A stretch of 64,000 nucleotides of DNA from SXIZ01 sp040079795. Its GTDB lineage: Bacteria > Pseudomonadota > Gammaproteobacteria > Methylococcales > Methylomonadaceae. The translations under genes were made by a program, and so were the position numbers. The notes beneath the pieces are model-generated. The model made no database searches and had not been told where the DNA came from. It was given only the letters and a program-made list of their open reading frames with translations. The stretch spans positions 13,667 to 77,666 of the forward strand of contig JBEBJQ010000012.1 of NCBI GenBank assembly GCA_040079795.1, written 5' to 3'. Positions 26,748-35,860 of this stretch are shown here, piece after piece; position 1 is the stretch's first letter; every line of letters begins with the position of its first letter.

Positions 26748-26949
26748 ATGTTGCATACTAACAACCCCTAATAAAACACAAGGCTGGACTGTTTTGTTAG
26801 CTCAGAAGCTGAATAACGCATCCAGAGCTTGCAAAGCTACAGGTGTTTCGCGTGATACGTTTTATCACTATTATGAGTTTTTGGTGGAAGGCGGCGATGA
26901 TGCGTTTACGATGATAAAAAACCTCTTCAATATTAGGGTTTCAAAATAG
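26748..26949 (+). pseudogene. IS481-type transposase N-terminal remnant with frameshifts
   Basis: In three frames that must be joined, this stretch reads 'MLHTNNP', then 'LIKHKAGL', then 'LLAQKLNNASRACKATGVS' continuing 'RDTFYHYYEFLVEGG'. From memory this is the start and helix-turn-helix of an IS481-family transposase ('NVSRACKVMGLSRDTFYRY' in intact copies). At least two frameshifts and the loss of everything after the helix-turn-helix make it a dead remnant. Its end overlaps the 3' end of nadB on the other strand. No terminal inverted repeat was found. Confidence 0.7.
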
Positions 26950-28534
26950 TATTTTGCGGTGGCTTACTGGTATCGGTGTTAGGGTAATCGGTTGTAAAGT
27001 GTAAGCCGCGGCTCTCTTGGCGCAGTTGGGCGCAGCGAATAATCAATTCGGCGACAATGACCAGATTCCGCAATTCCAGTAAATCGCTGGTGACCCGGAA
27101 GTTACCATAGTATTCACTGATTTCCTCTTTGAGCATTTCCACTCTGCGCATCGCTCGGCTAAGGCGCTTGTTGGTACGGACAATGCCGACGTAATCCCAC
27201 ATGGAGCGGCGTAGTTCATCCCAGTTATGGGAAATGACTACTTCCTCATCAGAATCACTGACTTTTGATTCATCCCAGGCGGGGATTGGCGGTGGTAAGG
27301 CAGTTTCCGGTAATTGTTGCTGGATTGCTTGGCTTGCGCGTTCGGCAAACACGAAGCACTCCAGTAACGAATTGCTCGCCATACGATTTGCGCCATGTAA
27401 GCCGGTACAGGCAACTTCGCCAATGGCGTAAAGATTGTGGATGTCTGTGCGGGCATGGCTATCTGTCAGGACGCCGCCGCAGGTATAATGTGCTGCGGGT
27501 ACCACCGGTATCGGCTGGCGGGTAATGTCGAGGCCTAATTTGAGACATTGTTCATAAATACTGGGGAAGTGTTCAATGATAAACGCAGAGGGTTTATGGC
27601 TAATATCCAGATAAACACAATCAATACCGCGTTTTTTCATTTCATTATCAATTGCGCGTGCCACAATGTCTCTGGGGGCAAGTTCGGCGCGTGCGTCATA
27701 ATGTTCCATAAAGCGGCTGCCGTCGGGAAGTATTAAGTGTCCCCCTTCGCCGCGCAGGGCTTCGCTGATTAAAAATGATGGGGCGCCAGGATGATACAGG
27801 CAGGTAGGGTGGAATTGCATAAATTCCATATTGGCAACGCGGCAACCGGCGCGCCAGGCAAGTGCGATACCATCACCGCTGGAAGTGTGTGGGTTGGTGG
27901 AATATAAATAGACTTTGTTCGCTCCGCCGGTTGCTAGGACCACTATACGTGCGGCTATGGATTCAACTTCCTGGCGCTGGGTGTTAAGCACGTACGCACC
28001 CAGGATTTTTTGCTGCTGTGGCTTGTTTTTCTCGCTTAAAATTAAATCAACGACATTGTAGTTTTCGAACAAGTTGATACTGGCGTGTTCGTGTGCCCTT
28101 GCTATGAGTGCCTCAGAGATTGCTTTGCCGGTAGCATCGGCATTATGTACCACCCGTCGATGAGAATGCCCGCCTTCACGGGTTAAATGCAGCTGGATTT
28201 GTCCGTTTTCGTTTTGTTCTTCGGTAAAACGGACGCCTTGGCTGCGTAACCAATCGATACTCTGCTTGCCGCAGGAAGCGGTTAATTGCACAATTTCAGG
28301 GTCACACAGCCCGGCACCGGCATCCAGCGTGTCTGCTATATGTGATGCTATGGAATCCTGTGCATCGACGACTGCTGAGATGCCACCCTGAGCCCAGTAA
28401 GTGCTGCCGTCTGTGAGCGACAGTTTGGAAAGTACCGCAATCCGCGCGCAATCAGCCAGTTTTAAGGCTAATGTTAAACCGGCACCACCGCTGCCAATAA
28501 TGAGGACATCATAAGTTCTAGTGAGCGGTACCAT
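26933..28534 (-). CDS. nadB: L-aspartate oxidase
   Basis: NadB oxidises L-aspartate to iminoaspartate, the first step of NAD synthesis. The 533-residue flavoprotein has the FAD-binding 'DVLIIGSGGAGLTLAL', 'GSTYWAQGGISAV', the active-site region 'EFMQFHPTCLYHPG', 'RGEGGHLI', 'PAAHYTCGGVLTDSHARTD' and 'GANRMASNSLLECFVFAERA'. It is divergent from rpoE, an arrangement common in gammaproteobacteria. Its last codons overlap the transposase remnant, so the C-terminus may have been rewritten by that insertion. Confidence 0.96.
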   Translation of the reverse strand: MVPLTRTYDVLIIGSGGAGLTLALKLADCARIAVLSKLSLTDGSTYWAQGGISAVVDAQDSIASHIADTLDAGAGLCDPEIVQLTASCGKQSIDWLRSQGVRFTEEQNENGQIQLHLTREGGHSHRRVVHNADATGKAISEALIARAHEHASINLFENYNVVDLILSEKNKPQQQKILGAYVLNTQRQEVESIAARIVVLATGGANKVYLYSTNPHTSSGDGIALAWRAGCRVANMEFMQFHPTCLYHPGAPSFLISEALRGEGGHLILPDGSRFMEHYDARAELAPRDIVARAIDNEMKKRGIDCVYLDISHKPSAFIIEHFPSIYEQCLKLGLDITRQPIPVVPAAHYTCGGVLTDSHARTDIHNLYAIGEVACTGLHGANRMASNSLLECFVFAERASQAIQQQLPETALPPPIPAWDESKVSDSDEEVVISHNWDELRRSMWDYVGIVRTNKRLSRAMRRVEMLKEEISEYYGNFRVTSDLLELRNLVIVAELIIRCAQLRQESRGLHFTTDYPNTDTSKPPQNTILKP

Positions 28535-28642
28535 GTGTTTACAGATTCATAATTTAGAGGGTTGAGGAGGCAGATACTCAAAGTTTAAGGTGATTAGCCT
28601 TGCACCTTTATCTTACAGCCTTGATAATAACGGTTTTTGAAA

Positions 28643-28669
28643 CGATAGCAATTTTTTTTGCTGCTATCG
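28643..28669. promoter_or_regulatory. Inverted repeat in the nadB-rpoE intergenic region
   Basis: An 8-bp perfect inverted repeat 'cgatagca' / 'tgctatcg' with an 11-nt T-rich spacer ends at the start of the sigma-E-like promoter. It might be a regulator site for either divergent gene, or a terminator reading toward nadB's upstream side. Confidence 0.4.
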
Positions 28670-28695
28670 AACTTCTATAGCTTAACTTTGTCCAT
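28669..28695 (+). promoter_or_regulatory. Candidate sigma-E autoregulatory promoter of rpoE
   Basis: The -35-like 'GAACTT' at 28669-28674 is followed after 16 nt by 'TCCAT', resembling the sigma-E/AlgU consensus (GAACTT, 16-17 nt, TCtgA). Its position 19 bp before the rpoE start is close but possible. Autoregulation is known for rpoE operons; the assignment here rests on similarity alone. Confidence 0.4.
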
Positions 28696-28713
28696 TATTG
28701 CATAGCGAAAAGG

Positions 28714-29322
28714 ATGACCTTGAACGATAAGCACCTAGCTGGAGAGCAGTTAGATAACGATTTGGTTTTGCGGGTACAGCGAGGCGATAAGCGTGCATTT
28801 GATTTGCTGGTTATCAAATACCAGCACAGAATTATACAGCTGGTCAACCGGTATGTAAAAGACCCCAGCGAAGCTCAAGATATAGCCCAAGAAGCCTTTA
28901 TTAAAGCTTACCGTGCCTTAAAAGATTTTAGGGGGGACAGTGCTTTTTATACCTGGTTGTACCGGATTGCCATCAATACGGCGAAAAATTTTTTGGTCGC
29001 CAAATCCCGGCGTAGCAGTGATTATGAAGTAGACATTCAGGATGCAGAGCAAATTGAAAATGCCCCGCAATTACAAGGTATGGATACCCCTGAGCAACTA
29101 TTACTGAATGATGAAATTTTGCGCATAATCAATAAGGCTATTGAAGAGTTGCCGGAGGATATGCGCATGGCGATTATGATGCGCGAAATAGAAGGCTTAA
29201 GTTACGAAGAAATTGCACAGATTATGAATTGCCCGATAGGCACTATACGTTCACGTATATTCAGGGCGCGTGAAGCCATAGATAATAAATTAAACCCTTT
29301 ACTTACAAATGGAGATTTGTGA
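28714..29322 (+). CDS. rpoE: RNA polymerase sigma-E factor (RpoE/AlgU)
   Basis: This ECF sigma factor runs the envelope-stress response. The 202-residue protein has region 2 ('FDLLVIKYQHRIIQLVNRYV', 'DIAQEAFIKAYRALKDFRGD', 'FYTWLYRIAINTAKNFLV') and region 4 ('LPEDMRMAIMMREIEGLSYE', 'IAQIMNCPIGTIRSRIFRAR'). The family motifs are those of the RpoE/AlgU branch. The anti-sigma gene rseA overlaps its stop codon, followed by rseB and a DegP-like protease. Confidence 0.97.
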   Translation: MTLNDKHLAGEQLDNDLVLRVQRGDKRAFDLLVIKYQHRIIQLVNRYVKDPSEAQDIAQEAFIKAYRALKDFRGDSAFYTWLYRIAINTAKNFLVAKSRRSSDYEVDIQDAEQIENAPQLQGMDTPEQLLLNDEILRIINKAIEELPEDMRMAIMMREIEGLSYEEIAQIMNCPIGTIRSRIFRAREAIDNKLNPLLTNGDL

Positions 29323-29918
29323 TGTCTGATCCAATACATCAAAAAATTTCGCAATTTCTCGATGATGACCTCAATCAATTAGAGTCTTTGCAATTATTGA
29401 ACGCATTGCAACAGCAGCCACACTTGCAAAGTACAATGCAACGGTATTTATTGATAAACCAAGCGTTAAAGTCGAGGCCTGTGCTGGCAGCAAGTGAAGG
29501 TTTTGTTGCCCAGATTCAACAGAAGCTTGAACAAGAGCCGGTTTATTTTTTACCCAGGCAGTCCCGCATTTCCCCGCCATTTTTTAAAAAAGCCGCATTG
29601 GCGTTGGCCGCTTCAGTAGCGGCAGTAGCCATTATTTTGCCAGTTGGTATGAGGGTGATCAGTATAAACCATACTGGGGTGCTCAACCTGGCTCAACAAC
29701 AAGCAGTTAAAAGCACAAAACAGGCACTTCTAGGTGCCCATCCTTCCGATGCTGGGCTTTTAGTTTCAAATAATTCTGGGTCGTCCATGCGCATGTACCC
29801 GGTTAACCAACGCTTCCAGGATTACCTACAAGCACATAACGGCAGTTTATATACAACAAATGGCGTTGAAAATCTGCAATACCGCGCACAATTGGCGAGT
29901 TATGGCAAAGGGGAATGA
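29322..29918 (+). CDS. rseA: Anti-sigma-E factor RseA (MucA)
   Basis: RseA is a single-pass inner-membrane protein that sequesters sigma-E until cleaved by DegS and RseP. The ATG at 29322 has 'ggag' 7 nt upstream and overlaps the rpoE stop. The 198-residue product has an N-terminal sigma-binding domain ('SDPIHQKISQFLDDDLNQLE'), one transmembrane helix ('ALALAASVAAVAIILPVGM') and a periplasmic tail ending with 'LQYRAQLASYGKGE'. The last part resembles the RseB-binding end of MucA. Confidence 0.92.
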   Translation: MSDPIHQKISQFLDDDLNQLESLQLLNALQQQPHLQSTMQRYLLINQALKSRPVLAASEGFVAQIQQKLEQEPVYFLPRQSRISPPFFKKAALALAASVAAVAIILPVGMRVISINHTGVLNLAQQQAVKSTKQALLGAHPSDAGLLVSNNSGSSMRMYPVNQRFQDYLQAHNGSLYTTNGVENLQYRAQLASYGKGE

Positions 29919-30876
29919 GCCAGTGTTCAAGTGGTCACTGGGCTTAATTGTTGGTGTTTTGTTTTGCATGGGTAAGGCTTTCGCTGATCCGGTTATGCTC
30001 AAGCCGCCGCAATTACTACTGGCAATGCAGCAGTCCATGGCTTCACTTAATTATCATGGTACTTTAGCCATATTGAAGAATGCAAAACTGGATACCTTGC
30101 AGTATTTTCATGCGGTGCAAAAGGGTGTTGAGCAAGAGCGGCTATTATCACTAAACTCTCCGTTGCGGGAAGTAATCCGGGATGTTGATGCGGTAAGTTG
30201 TATATATAAAGCCTCTCAGCAGGTGGTGATTGACCATAAACCCATTGGGCAGTCATTTTTGCAGGCTTTGCCAGAAATTCCAGCAGTTCTCGATAGTTCC
30301 TATGATTTAATTGCTGAAGGTGATGAGCACGTTGCCTTGCAGCCCGTGGATGTTTTGCTGGTAAAACCCCGTGATCAATTTCGCTACGCGCGTAAATTTT
30401 GGATAACAAAGCAGACACATTTGCCTTTAAAAATTGAAGTGCAGGATTTTACGGGTGAAACCCTTGAGCAGATTATTTTTACTGATTTACGGGTTGTCGA
30501 GCAATTAAGCAGCGTCGCTGTTGAAGTTAAAGATAAAAAAGTACAACATATCCATCAATTTGATGATCTGGGGTTAGATAAGCTGCCTTTGCAATTAAAG
30601 CATTTGCCAGTTGGATTTGAAAAAAGAGTGTTTACACGGATGCATTTGCATCCTTCAGATAAAGCAGTTGAGCAATTATTGTTAAGTGATGGCTTGAGTT
30701 CAGTGTCGGTATATCTTGAAAAAAATCCCCAAAATTTTCATGCAGGCTTACAAACAGCGGGTGCTGTTAATTCCTTGAGCCGTGTTATCGGGGATTACTC
30801 AATTACCGTGATTGGCGACGTGCCCGCTGCAACGGTAGAGCTTATTGTACAGGGCATTTCGTTTTCAAAATCCTAA
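29902..30876 (+). CDS. rseB: Sigma-E regulatory protein RseB (MucB)
   Basis: RseB binds the periplasmic part of RseA and protects it from DegS. The product has a signal peptide ending 'CMGKAFADP' and the MucB/RseB pattern: 'LLLAMQQSMASLNYHGTLAI', 'FWITKQTHLPLKIEVQDF', and the C-terminal 'VSVYLEKNPQNFHAG'. Two starts are possible: ATG at 29902, giving 324 residues, or GTG at 29923, which has the better ribosome site 'aagggga'. The gene overlaps or nearly abuts rseA. Confidence 0.92.
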   Translation: MAKGNEPVFKWSLGLIVGVLFCMGKAFADPVMLKPPQLLLAMQQSMASLNYHGTLAILKNAKLDTLQYFHAVQKGVEQERLLSLNSPLREVIRDVDAVSCIYKASQQVVIDHKPIGQSFLQALPEIPAVLDSSYDLIAEGDEHVALQPVDVLLVKPRDQFRYARKFWITKQTHLPLKIEVQDFTGETLEQIIFTDLRVVEQLSSVAVEVKDKKVQHIHQFDDLGLDKLPLQLKHLPVGFEKRVFTRMHLHPSDKAVEQLLLSDGLSSVSVYLEKNPQNFHAGLQTAGAVNSLSRVIGDYSITVIGDVPAATVELIVQGISFSKS

Positions 30877-31084
30877 ATAGTGTAAGTTTAGTCAGTCAGG
30901 CTTTATTTTTACAGTAAAGCTTGCTAATGATCATGTGTAATCATATGGTAAGGTTAGTTAAGAATAGACGTTCAGGTTAATGTTGCCCGTAGGTATTTGG
31001 CTAGTGGTAGTTATTATTACTTTAGGGTAAGCAATTCTGAGTGGCTATGCTATTTTTTTGTTTCGTCGTTTTATAGGAGAGTTT

Positions 31085-32482
31085 ATGCTCAATAAAAAAG
31101 TTTGGCCGGTTGCGGTATTGCTGCTGTTTAGTGAAGTGGTCTTGGCACAATTGCCTGACTTTACCGAAATGGTTGAAAAAAATGGCGGTGCAATTGTCAA
31201 TATCAGTAGTTCACATAATGCGTCTGACAAAAATGCACCGCAAATACAGCAATTGCCTGAAGGTTTGCCGCCAGAAATGGAAGAGTTGTTTAAACATTTT
31301 AATCAGGGGCCTAATGGGGATTTGGTGCCTAGAAACTCAAAAGCGCTGGGCTCCGGGTTTATTTTGTCCAACGATGGGTATGTTTTAACTAACCATCATG
31401 TAGTGGATGATGCGCAGGAGATCGTTGTTAAATTAGCGGACAGGCGGGAAGTCGTCGCTAAATTGATCGGCTCAGATCCCAGTACCGACATTGCAGTATT
31501 GAAAATAAAGGCTGACAATTTGCCAACCGTTGCAATAGGCGACCCTAATAAATTAAAAGTGGGCGAATGGGTTTTGGCGATTGGCTCGCCGTTCGGTTTC
31601 GACCAATCGGTGACAGCGGGTATTGTGAGTGCCAAGGGGCGCAGTTTACCGGGTGGGAATTATGTGCCGTTTATTCAAACCGATGTTGCGATTAATCCTG
31701 GTAATTCCGGTGGCCCTTTGTTTAACATGGAAGGTAAGGTCGTCGGTATAAATTCGCAAATTTATAGCCAATCCGGCGGCTATATGGGGCTATCTTTTGC
31801 TATTCCAATGGATGTGGTCATGAATGTGGTTGACCAGATTAAAGCCAAGGGCAAAGTGTCGCGTGGCTGGTTGGGGGTGCAGATTCAGGATGTCACGCGT
31901 GAATTGGCGGAATCATTTGGTATGAGCAAACCACAGGGTGCGTTGGTTGCTAAGGTCATTCCAGATAGCCCTGCTGAAAAAGCCGGCTTACAGATTGGGG
32001 ATGTGATAGTCGAATTTAACGGGCATGTGATTGAAACTTCCGGTGAACTGCCTCCAATGGTGGGAATGACTCCGATTGATCAGGCTTCAGAAGTTAAATT
32101 TATCCGTCAGGGCGATAAGAAAACCGTTCCCATTAAAATTGGTTTGCTACCTGAGGAAGAACAATTGGCCGCTGATACTGCTGCGCCTAAAGTTAAAAGC
32201 AGTAATCGTCTTGGTATTACGGTTGCTAATTTGAATGATGAGCAGCGCGAGCAGATGAAATTAAACCAGAATGGGGTTTTGGTGCAGCAAGTGTCAAAAG
32301 GTCCTGGTTTGGAAGCGGGTATTCAGCGTGGTGATGTTATTTTAAGGATTCAGAATGCAGTTGTTGATGATGTGACTGAGTTTGAAAAAATTGTTAAAAA
32401 TCTTCCCGCAGGCAAATCTGTGGCGTTGTTGGTTCAGCGTCGCGGTAGTCCCGTGTTTCTAGCGCTTAAGATTGATAAATAA
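31085..32482 (+). CDS. mucD: Do-family periplasmic serine protease (DegP/MucD)
   Basis: This protease/chaperone degrades misfolded envelope proteins and dampens sigma-E signalling. The ATG at 31085 follows 'aggagag' and gives 465 residues with a signal peptide ending 'EVVLAQLP'. The trypsin-like triad is visible: His in 'LTNHHVV', Asp in 'STDIAVLKI', Ser in 'NPGNSGGPLF'. Two PDZ domains follow ('GWLGVQIQDVTRELAESFGM' and 'GVLVQQVSKGPGLEAGIQRG'). The position after rseB matches the Pseudomonas algU-mucA-mucB-mucD order, about 200 bp separating it from rseB. Confidence 0.95.
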   Translation: MLNKKVWPVAVLLLFSEVVLAQLPDFTEMVEKNGGAIVNISSSHNASDKNAPQIQQLPEGLPPEMEELFKHFNQGPNGDLVPRNSKALGSGFILSNDGYVLTNHHVVDDAQEIVVKLADRREVVAKLIGSDPSTDIAVLKIKADNLPTVAIGDPNKLKVGEWVLAIGSPFGFDQSVTAGIVSAKGRSLPGGNYVPFIQTDVAINPGNSGGPLFNMEGKVVGINSQIYSQSGGYMGLSFAIPMDVVMNVVDQIKAKGKVSRGWLGVQIQDVTRELAESFGMSKPQGALVAKVIPDSPAEKAGLQIGDVIVEFNGHVIETSGELPPMVGMTPIDQASEVKFIRQGDKKTVPIKIGLLPEEEQLAADTAAPKVKSSNRLGITVANLNDEQREQMKLNQNGVLVQQVSKGPGLEAGIQRGDVILRIQNAVVDDVTEFEKIVKNLPAGKSVALLVQRRGSPVFLALKIDK

Positions 32483-32497
32483 TTTTTACGCTTTAAT

Positions 32498-32528
32498 TAC
32501 TCTGCCGGGTCTTATTTCCGGCAGAGTA
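32498..32528 (+). terminator. Terminator after the DegP/MucD gene
   Basis: A perfect 11-bp inverted repeat 'tactctgccgg' / 'ccggcagagta' with a 9-nt loop begins 16 bp after the stop codon and is followed by T-rich DNA. Confidence 0.75.
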
Positions 32529-32680
32529 TCTTATCTTTCCGTTTAATCCTGTTGATTATCGCGATCTTTGGGTTGCTTGTAATACTTCATCCGCATTTCA
32601 GCGTCATCAGTAGTTAAAATGTAACGGGTTTATGCTTTAATAACCCGCTGATTTTAGCGCATTCTTTATGTTTGCTAATC

Positions 32681-32689
32681 TGCTATAAT
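32681..32689 (+). promoter_or_regulatory. Extended -10 promoter candidate upstream of lepA
   Basis: The string 'tgctataat' is a perfect extended -10 element (TGn-TATAAT) 94 bp before the lepA start; no good -35 is present, which is typical of extended -10 promoters. The remainder of the 300-bp gap between mucD and lepA holds the mucD terminator and nothing else I can name. Confidence 0.45.
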
Positions 32690-32782
32690 GAGCAATTTTG
32701 AGCGCACCGGTATTAGCTTGCAGGGTTTATTGCTTTGCTTGCTAGTATTAAACAGCCTAATTTTTAATGAGTTAAAATTTAA

Positions 32783-34582
32783 GTGGATTTAAAACATATC
32801 AGAAATTTCTCCATTATTGCGCACATCGATCATGGTAAATCGACCTTGGCTGATCGCTTTATTCAGTTGTGTGGCGGTTTAACGGATCGGGAGATGTCTG
32901 CGCAAGTCCTTGACTCTATGGATATAGAGCGCGAGCGTGGTATCACCATAAAGGCACAAAGTGTTACTTTGGATTTTAAATCGAAGGATGGTGAAATTTA
33001 TCAACTTAATTTTATTGATACCCCGGGGCACGTTGATTTTTCTTACGAAGTTTCGAGGTCATTAGCCGCTTGTGAAGGTGCCTTGTTGGTTGTCGATGCC
33101 GCCCAGGGTGTGGAAGCACAGAGTGTAGCGAACTGTTATACCGCTATAGAACAGGGTTTGGAAGTCGTTCCAGTATTGAATAAAATTGACTTGCCCTCGG
33201 CTGAGCCGGAGCGGGTAATGAATGAAATTGAAGAGGTGATTGGCATTCCGGCGGATGAGGCGCTTAAAATCAGTGCCAAGACTGGTTTGGGCGTTATGGA
33301 TGTATTGGAGCAATTGGTGCTCAAAGTGCCACCGCCGAAAGGTAATCTGGAGGGGCCATTGCAGGCACTCATCATAGATTCTTGGTTTGACAGTTATTTA
33401 GGGGTAGTGTCTTTGGTGCGGGTTATGCATGGCAGTATTCGTAAAAAACAAAAAATCACCATCATGTCTACCGGTAAATCTTTTATTGCCGAAAAAGTTG
33501 GCGTTTTTACCCCTAAGCGGCTTGAGCGGGACAGTTTAAATACCGGGGAAGTCGGCTACGTGGTGGCTGGCATTAAGGATATTTTTGGCGCGCCGGTCGG
33601 GGATACCATTACAGCCACGGATAAGCCTGCCAGTGAGCAGTTAAGTGGTTTTCAAAAAGTACAGCCACGGGTTTTTGCGGGTTTGTATCCGGTTAGTACC
33701 GATGATTATGAAAGTTTGCGTGAAGCGTTAAATAAACTAAACTTGAACGACGCAGCTTTGGTATTTGAGCCAGAAACCTCGGAAGCCTTGGGCTTTGGTT
33801 TTCGTTGTGGATTTTTGGGGATGTTGCACATGGAGATTGTGCAGGAGCGCTTGGAGCGGGAATATGACGTTGATCTGATTACAACTGCGCCGTCGGTTAT
33901 TTACGAAGTGATTACCCAGAATGATCAGATATTGATGGTGGATAACCCGGCCAAATTACCTGATGTAGGCACAATTAAGGTAATTAGGGAGCCGATTATT
34001 CGCGCTAATATTTTAGTGCCGCAAGCGTATTTAGGGAACGTGATTACTTTATGTATCGAAAAGCGTGGGGTACAAAAAGATATGCAGTATGTCGGTCGGC
34101 AGGTGTCATTGCATTATGAATTGCCGATGAGTGAAGTAGTGCTGGATTTTTTTGATCGTTTAAAATCGGTCAGCCGTGGCTTTGCTTCTTTTGATTACGA
34201 GTTCTTACGTTTTGAAGAAGCCGCTTTGGTTAAATTGGATGTGTTAATTAATGCTGAAAAGGTCGATGCGCTGTCAATCATTGTGCATCGGGATTTAAGC
34301 ACTATTCGCGGGCGTGAATTAACCGACAAAATGCAGGAATTGATTCCCAGACAAATGTATGACGTTGCTATACAGGCGGCAATTGGTTCTAAGATTATTG
34401 CCCGCTCAACGGTTAAGGCGCTACGCAAAAATGTTACCGCTAAATGTTATGGCGGTGATATTAGCCGTAAGAAAAAATTACTCGAAAAACAAAAAGCCGG
34501 TAAAAAACGCATGAAGCAGGTGGGTAGTATTGAAATTCCACAAGAAGCATTTTTAGCGGTATTGCAGCTTAATAAAGAATAA
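32783..34582 (+). CDS. lepA: Elongation factor 4 (back-translocating GTPase LepA)
   Basis: LepA is a ribosome-binding GTPase that helps translation or 30S maturation under stress. The 599-residue protein has G1 'AHIDHGKSTLADR', G2-region 'ERERGITIKAQ', G3 'DTPGHVDFSYE', G4 'NKIDLP', and the LepA-specific C-terminus 'RKKKLLEKQKAGKKRMK'. The start is a GTG at 32783. lepB follows, the classical pair. Confidence 0.97.
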   Translation: MDLKHIRNFSIIAHIDHGKSTLADRFIQLCGGLTDREMSAQVLDSMDIERERGITIKAQSVTLDFKSKDGEIYQLNFIDTPGHVDFSYEVSRSLAACEGALLVVDAAQGVEAQSVANCYTAIEQGLEVVPVLNKIDLPSAEPERVMNEIEEVIGIPADEALKISAKTGLGVMDVLEQLVLKVPPPKGNLEGPLQALIIDSWFDSYLGVVSLVRVMHGSIRKKQKITIMSTGKSFIAEKVGVFTPKRLERDSLNTGEVGYVVAGIKDIFGAPVGDTITATDKPASEQLSGFQKVQPRVFAGLYPVSTDDYESLREALNKLNLNDAALVFEPETSEALGFGFRCGFLGMLHMEIVQERLEREYDVDLITTAPSVIYEVITQNDQILMVDNPAKLPDVGTIKVIREPIIRANILVPQAYLGNVITLCIEKRGVQKDMQYVGRQVSLHYELPMSEVVLDFFDRLKSVSRGFASFDYEFLRFEEAALVKLDVLINAEKVDALSIIVHRDLSTIRGRELTDKMQELIPRQMYDVAIQAAIGSKIIARSTVKALRKNVTAKCYGGDISRKKKLLEKQKAGKKRMKQVGSIEIPQEAFLAVLQLNKE

Positions 34583-34681
34583 TGGGGTCTAGAGACGCAA
34601 AATATTGCGTCTCTACATGCATTTTGATTTTGGACCTTTCTCCCTTGCAACTATTTAAACAAACAACTCAATAAATAAGCT

Positions 34682-35458
34682 ATGGATATTGATTTTTCTT
34701 TTTTTCTGCTCATTGCCACCGTTGTTACCGGTGTTGTCTGGGGCGGCTATCTGCTTTACCTCAAAAAAGTCGGACGTGAATTTGATGAGAAAAACGAACC
34801 GGTGCTGGTTGAATATGCACGCTCTTTTTTCCCAATTGTACTGATTGTCTTATTGTTGCGCTCTTTTTTAGTGGAGCCGTTTCGCATTCCTTCAGGTTCC
34901 ATGATGCCTACCTTGTTAATCGGCGATTTTATTTTGGTTAATAAATTTACCTACGGTATTCGTTTACCGGTTATTAATACTAAAATTATTGAAATGAATT
35001 CACCTAAGCGCGGCGATATTGTGGTGTTTCGTTTTCCTAAAGATCCTAGCGTTGATTACATCAAACGGGTTATTGGGGTGCCGGGTGATCGTGTTGCTTA
35101 TTATGATAAAGTCTTACATATTAATGACCAGCTCATTCCTCAAACGCCAGTAGGTGCTTACCATGGCGTTGGCCAGGGGGCTGACATGAGCGGTACGGAA
35201 CAAAAGCGGGAAAATTTACAGACGGTAGAACATGAAATGCTCATAAAAACTGGGACACCATCCGTTGAGGGGGTATATCAAGTGCCGCCGGGGCATTATT
35301 TTGTCATGGGGGATAATCGTGATAACAGTAATGATAGCCGCTATTGGGGCTTTGTACCCGAACAAAATTTGGTTGGAAAAGCGTTTTTTATCTGGATGAG
35401 TTGGGATTGGGATCATAAAGGGGTCGGTTTTGACCGGATCGGAACACACTTAAATTAA
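34682..35458 (+). CDS. lepB: Signal peptidase I
   Basis: LepB cleaves signal peptides from exported proteins on the outer face of the inner membrane. The 258-residue protein has two N-terminal transmembrane helices, the catalytic Ser in 'RIPSGSMMPTLLIGDF', the catalytic Lys in 'DYIKRVIGVPGD' and the box E motif 'GHYFVMGDNRDNSNDSR'. It lies between lepA and the DUF4845-rnc-era-recO genes. Confidence 0.97.
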   Translation: MDIDFSFFLLIATVVTGVVWGGYLLYLKKVGREFDEKNEPVLVEYARSFFPIVLIVLLLRSFLVEPFRIPSGSMMPTLLIGDFILVNKFTYGIRLPVINTKIIEMNSPKRGDIVVFRFPKDPSVDYIKRVIGVPGDRVAYYDKVLHINDQLIPQTPVGAYHGVGQGADMSGTEQKRENLQTVEHEMLIKTGTPSVEGVYQVPPGHYFVMGDNRDNSNDSRYWGFVPEQNLVGKAFFIWMSWDWDHKGVGFDRIGTHLN

Positions 35459-35479
35459 CAGTTCACTGGGGGCTTGGCT

Positions 35480-35860
35480 ATGCGTTTTACTCCGAAACGG
35501 GAAAAAGGCTTAACGTTTATTTCGTTGATATTTGTTTTGGGTATCATTGGTTTTTTTGTGTTGTTGATTTTAAAAATTGCGCCAATATACATGGATCACG
35601 CTAAGGTCGTGAATGCTTTAAAAGCCCTGGAGGCTTCTCCTGAACTGCCTACACAATCGGCTGATCAAATTAAAACCAGCATGGCCAAGCGCTTCAGTAT
35701 GAATTATGTCAATGCCATTACCTATAATGATATTAAGATTACTAAACATGGCAGTTATGTAAAAGTGCAAATTGCGTATGAGGTTGTGGAAAAAATCATA
35801 GGTAATGCCAGTGTTTTAGTGCAGTTTGATGATGTCATTGAAGTTGGAGAGAATAGTTAG
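35480..35860 (+). CDS. DUF4845 family inner-membrane protein
   Basis: The ATG at 35480 has 'ctggggg' at proper spacing. The 126-residue product has one N-terminal transmembrane helix ('LIFVLGIIGFFVLLILKIAP') and a small alpha/beta domain with 'YMDHAKVVNALKALE'. DUF4845 proteins almost always sit between lepB and rnc in gammaproteobacteria; the function is unknown. The stop codon overlaps the first base of rnc. Confidence 0.88.
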   Translation: MRFTPKREKGLTFISLIFVLGIIGFFVLLILKIAPIYMDHAKVVNALKALEASPELPTQSADQIKTSMAKRFSMNYVNAITYNDIKITKHGSYVKVQIAYEVVEKIIGNASVLVQFDDVIEVGENS

